In this document: piece after piece, positions 59,601 to 64,000 of the stretch
How the letters are laid out: the number at the start of each line of letters is the position of its first letter
Position numbering within the stretch: position 1 is the first letter of the stretch
NCBI RefSeq assembly: GCF_001625215.2
Contig: NC_030387.2
Span: forward strand, 744,001 to 808,000
Length of the DNA: 64,000 nt
DNA from: Daucus carota subsp. sativus
Taxonomy: Eukaryota > Streptophyta > Magnoliopsida > Apiales > Apiaceae
Direction of reading: 5' to 3'
The notes under the pieces: model-generated
What the model saw: the letters and a program-made list of their open reading frames with translations, nothing else
Told to the model about the DNA's origin: nothing
The model's database searches: none
Made by a program: the position numbers and the translations under genes

Positions 59601-62600
59601 ATGAATCCCCTTTACTATCATTCACATACTGTATCCAATGATTCGTATCTCCGCCTGTGGGTATATAACCAAAAAATTGTGCAGTATACTTGTTATATAT
59701 TAAAAGATTGCCATAGCCAATATGAACTAAAAGCACACACTGATTATTGAAAGATATAGAACAAATTGCCTGTGCACTTATCATTCACAAATAAATAAAC
59801 AATAGAATTTGCATAATCATATACATTGCCAGTGAAAATTACTAACCTCTTGCTTGAAAGCATGTATGACCTCATCTGAATATTCCTGCCTGGAAAATAA
59901 CTTGACTGCAACATCCTGCACAAAAAGAGTTCATATAACTATTAATTTGCATGGCTTTATATGGATCTTCCCTACTTGAAGATGATAAGCTTTTCCAACT
60001 AAAATTGTGCAGATAAATGGGCATTAATTTAGGCAGTTCTGCCCTTCTGTTCTGTAACTTCACTATAAAATGTAACACCACATATTTGGGTAGATCTCTT
60101 AATGTTGAAAAAATGGCCCTTTCTAAGCATATGATGAGTTCAATAGTTTAAGCTTATAGTTTAGGATTTGGTTGAGTGCATTCAAGTTTGTGAGTTCTCA
60201 TATCTGAATTAACAATTAAAGTGTTTTCATGCATGAATTTGGCACCAGAACTCTTTAAAAGAAAGAGATGAAGAACATACTGATCCATACCACAGAGCAT
60301 GGAAGACAGTCCCACAAGAACCTGCACAAGAAGGTATAAATGTAACGCACAAAATAAATATACCAGAATATCCAATATCTAGGCTTACGGATAAAAAAAT
60401 TTCAAATAAAACACTACATTTGGGTCAGTTGGAATTTACAGATTTATTGTAGCTCTTTTTAATTTCTCGAAAATGGTGTCTCTCATATATAAAATTTACA
60501 AATTATTCACATTTTGTCAAATATGAAAAGGCAGTGGGGGATTTTTTAAGTCTGCAGCCACCAGGAATCCAGGATGGCCTTTGCAAAAGAACAATTCAGA
60601 TGAACTCGAAAATAACAAGATTATTTAAAAGAAGTGTGCAGGATCCACACGGATGATGTGCAATAAACATTGTAAGTAGTAGTCATTTTCGAATTTACTT
60701 CTAAGATCATAGGGACACTATATTTCAGTATCAGTATCTAATTATAATGGTAATGGCAGCAGATCACTGTAATGTAACGGCAGCGGATCACGAAAGGATG
60801 GAATATAGGTAACTGTGCTCTCAAGAATGCAACGCCGTATATTGAAATTTTCACTGGGATTAAGAGTAAAGAGAGGTAAAATGAAAATATGTACAATACC
60901 TTGCCCAATCTGCTCTCCAACTGTCAAGTCTTCCCACAATATTTCATAGTCCAAGGAATCGCTATCCATGTCCATTTTATTAACAGTGCTACTACTAGTA
61001 CTGCCACAACTACTTGCACTGCTAGTACTGTTGACATTAAATGAGGACGACCAGGAACCTGGAGCCTCACTGTGAGCAGTTCTATTTGTGTCAAATGCCT
61101 GACTTTCTGGTTTTGGAGCAGCTGCAGATGTCTTAACAGAGTCATTTTCTTGATCACTATGCAGCCAGGGCCAGCCAAAACGAGTAGCATTTGGTTCTGA
61201 CCCTTCCCGATCATTTCCTTTCCATGGCCATGATATACCTTTCTTACCCATCCATGCCTCTGCCTTGTTAGTAATAGTTTTGTGGATAGCAGGTTTTCCA
61301 TCATTTTCGTTACCAGGATCTGTGTTTGGCTTTCCAGCTGAAAACTTGTCATGGGCACCAGAAGAGAAGACTCCGAATGGAGAATGAGTATCTCCTCTGG
61401 GGGTGCTATGCCCACTTGAAAGTGCATCTTCCTTGTGGTCAGAGAGAGTCACATCTGGCACAACACGATCAGAATTGTGACTGTCTCCACTTCCACCCTC
61501 ATGAACAATGGTGTTATCTCCCATCTTCATTTTTGCTTTTACTTTATTGCTCACTTTGGAAGCCTGTTAATTGTTCCTAAAAAATTAGCATACACTAAAT
61601 TCATATTAACCAAAATATATGAGAACAATCACACTAACCATATCTGATATCTTTGAGGCGATTGCAAGTTGTAGTGGCTGCTGTGGATCTATCCCTAGTC
61701 TAGCCGAAGCAATTCTTCTAGGACGGCTAATACTAGAATTGGCTTCAGATTGCTGCGCAGCCTGCGCTGCAGACAGACTGGTCCTCAGTTCTTGAAATGG
61801 CCTCGAATCAGTTGACACACAGATAACACCAACCAACTTATGATTCTTATCATAAAAAGGCGTGTTAGTACTCACAACTATAAACTTCTCCCCATTCTTA
61901 GTCTTAATCGGGAACTGCCCCGTCCAGCTCTCCCCAGCTAATGTACGGCTCATTATATGATAACCTATCTCATGATCTTGATGTTCTGCTAAGAGTTCTA
62001 AAGGAGTCCTCCCATGAGCTTCCGCCGCAGTATAACCATATAGCCGCTCAGCCGTTTTGTTCCTAATGCCAGCATCAAAAACACCGAAACTCTAATTACA
62101 ATCACCTCAATATCACTCCTTCAACCATATCAAAACATCTACTAGTACAAATTCCAAAAGTCCAATCACTAAATTCACTACATAAACACATAAAACCTCG
62201 ATAAATTAATAAAACACGCAATTTTAATCCCGATAAACGAATAAAATTCTCCAACCATCCTAACAAGCTCACTACTAATAACACATAAAACCTCGATAAA
62301 TTAATCAAACACACAATTAATAAAATTCTCGGACCATCCTGACAAGCAAATTATCGAAATTTCCAAATTTCAAAAAACAAAAACAAAATCAACTCACCAG
62401 TAAAAAATATGAAAATTGGTATCAAAAATGTGAACAGACTGACCCATAGACTCCAAAATATTCAAATACTGACTATCAGTAAACTTCATCTTCATCTCCG
62501 GCACCACCCCACCACCACCACCACCACCTCTACTCTCCCTCTGCAACGGCGACGAATGTCTACCACCCATGTTCATCCCACCGTCACACCCACTTCCGGC

Positions 62601-62798
62601 GACTCTCCGGCGAGCAGGAGCCGTTGACCTTCTTTGCGGAGATATAGATTGTGATCTTTGCCGTTCACCTCTACTGTGATGATCACCTGATATTATAAGT
62701 CTTGTCATCTCTTGTTTGAGCTGTGCATGCCCTGCTTCGAGCTCTTGGATCTTCTTCAGCAGGAGCTCCTCGCCTGGGGGACCACTTGTGTTCTCCAT
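56634..62798 (-). CDS. PAS-domain Raf-like protein kinase (MAPKKK group B2), 13 exons
   Basis: Exons: 62398-62798, 61639-62062, 60900-61563, 60281-60321, 59847-59915, 58820-58920, 58126-58204, 57792-57890, 57578-57646, 57442-57491, 57274-57355, 57065-57159 and 56634-56748. All phases agree and yield 762 residues, close to Arabidopsis RAF10/RAF11. The N-terminus has a coiled-coil-like [19 protein letters not shown] and a Gly run. A PAS domain spans about 103-220 ([12 protein letters not shown]). A Ser-rich linker follows. The kinase domain begins near 487: [16 protein letters not shown], Lys515 in AVKLF, HRDLK with Asp611, DFG at 629-631 and APE at 654-656. All catalytic residues are present. 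Relatives phosphorylate SnRK2 kinases and affect ABA and dormancy responses (family knowledge). Introns 5 and 6 carry MITEs. Confidence 0.95.
58362..58715. mobile_element. Mutator-type MITE with 9-bp TSD, near-perfect hairpin
   Basis: It is flanked by ATTATTTTT (58353-58361 and 58716-58724). The ends GAGTAAACTTCAAAGTTGTGG and its complement continue as arms of about 150 bases, including TGGCCAAACTTTGGCTCCGC, so the transcript would fold into a long hairpin. It lies in intron 6 of the kinase gene. Confidence 0.9.
59044..59297. mobile_element. Stowaway MITE
   Basis: TA-CTCCCTCCGTCCCCCTGAG at the left and ATGGGACAGAGGGAG-TA at the right are Stowaway ends with the TA target. The central part is AT-rich with inverted AAAAGAAAAT segments. 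It sits in intron 5 of the kinase gene. Confidence 0.88.
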
Positions 62799-64000
62799 TC
62801 TTGAACAGTGCGTGTGTGTGTGTGAAGAAGAGAGGTTAGGTGTAGACAGTTATTGGATCTGTGTGATTCTCTTCTTTCCTACACTAAATTCTCATAGCGT
62901 GTCTGTGTAATCAAGGAAGATTATAAAGTTTGTGTGTTCTTGTTGGCTTTTGTTTTTGTTTATCCAATTATCCTCGTTTTTTATTTCTTTATGTTCCATT
63001 GTTATCGGTATTTTAATTAATATTTCGTTCTAAAAGTTGATGATTAAATCACCGGTTAATTTATATGAGTATTTCGTAATTTGTTAAACTGGTTAAATAT
63101 CTGACTATTTATATAAGAAAAATATCAGAAATACAAAAAACATTATTTTCAAATTTTTTCCCCAAATACAAGTGAAAATGTATGATTGAATCCTCACACA
63201 CTAATAATAATGGGACCACCTGTATACACATCAACGAGCCGATTAAAATAGTTATATGTCTGTCACGTCATTCGATAAAATATTTTGAAAATAAATTTTG
63301 GATAAGTAGAATTACTTATTAATTTAACATCCGATAAATATAATTAATCTCTGATTAGTCATTGTTGCATGACTTCACCGATTATTGTTATATATATTCT
63401 ATATGTTGAGTTAAGGATTCCGCATTTTTTGAAATAGGAGTGTGGTGTTACGGTGATGCTCCGCAATATTTTTACTGTTTGAACTAATATTCTATTTGTT
63501 CATCCAATTTTTAAATTTAACCAAAGCATGGAATTTAAGGAAGCTATAAAATGATGCAAGAAAACCAAGAAATACAAATAAAATGATAGATTATTGCTAT
63601 TTAATTGATAAAATATCAAAAGTTAATGAACCTAGTTCGGAGAAAGTATTACCTTGTTTTTTAAAAATTTTAAAATTTTGTATAAAATGTCCAGAATATT
63701 TTTTTTTTTATGTTTTCCTAGAAAACACGCACATAAATTCTTAATTCTTTTTAGATATTCTTCCTGATAAGACATGAATCTATGTTATAATTGTGTCAAA
63801 AATCTTTGAACAACCGCATGCTAAGTAAGCTTCATCTGATTTAGAGGAGCGTGTTAATCACGCCTTATTTCATTGCCAATGAATGTTTAAAAGAAAGATG
63901 GTTTTGTTAACAATCGCGTAGAAGATACACTTTTTCAACCTGCTTATCAAACCGTCCACTCCTCAATTTATTCTTTAAATAATTGTTTTACATACTTTTA
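62799..64000. other. Promoter and intergenic region upstream of the kinase
   Basis: The first 100 bases, with GT/CA repeats and CT-rich sequence on the coding strand, are the likely 5' UTR. Beyond about 62950 the sequence is AT-rich; no gene or element ends were recognised. Confidence 0.5.

Noticed and set aside
62409-62627. Plus-strand frame rich in Thr and His
   Set aside because: It is the complement of the Gly-rich region in exon 1 of the kinase.

Overview
The window is nuclear DNA from a flowering plant, almost certainly a eudicot. It is AT-rich, its genes have GT-AG introns, and it carries plant-only families: a DYW-type PPR protein, a clade D PP2C, a GDSL lipase and a PAS-Raf kinase. 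The high density of small DNA transposons (Stowaway, hAT, Mutator, Harbinger and CACTA types) would suit an asterid such as an Apiaceae species, but that placement is a guess. All gene models were read by hand from splice sites and reading-frame continuity; no search was run.

Layout. 1-7000: one possible exon of an unknown gene (555-649) and a three-exon gene for a 252-residue single-membrane-span protein (5124-6998, minus). 7078-11600: Stowaway MITE, a hAT element with an exact 8-bp target duplication, and a 2.5-kb CACTA element that has captured the first exon of the transcription elongation factor gene SPT4 plus a second gene piece of unknown origin. 11885-31500: a locus of small secreted-peptide precursor genes (15516-15809, 17219-17482, 31033-31290) broken up by segmental duplication and by many insertions. 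The largest is a young Ty3/gypsy (Tat-type) LTR retrotransposon at 19059-28442 with identical LTRs, one long gag-pol frame and antisense reading frames. 32127-32713: a promoter with site II and telo-box elements followed by one convincing and one weaker box C/D snoRNA.

34010-38601 (minus): clade D protein phosphatase 2C, four exons. 41235-42756 (minus): GDSL esterase/lipase, five exons. 43887-48770: a transposon graveyard with Harbinger, Mutator and hAT elements, and a detached copy of the 3' end of the kinase gene found 10 kb further on. 49658-52132 (minus): intronless DYW-class PPR gene. 52331-55985: a retroposon with a 15-bp target duplication, an unknown pseudogene, and an F-box pseudogene cut off by a small hAT element. 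56634-62798 (minus): a 13-exon PAS-domain Raf-like kinase with MITEs in two introns.

The intact host genes do not form a pathway; they are ordinary neighbours on a plant chromosome arm. The most interesting material is the duplicated secreted-peptide family, the snoRNA locus, and the gene capture inside the CACTA element.
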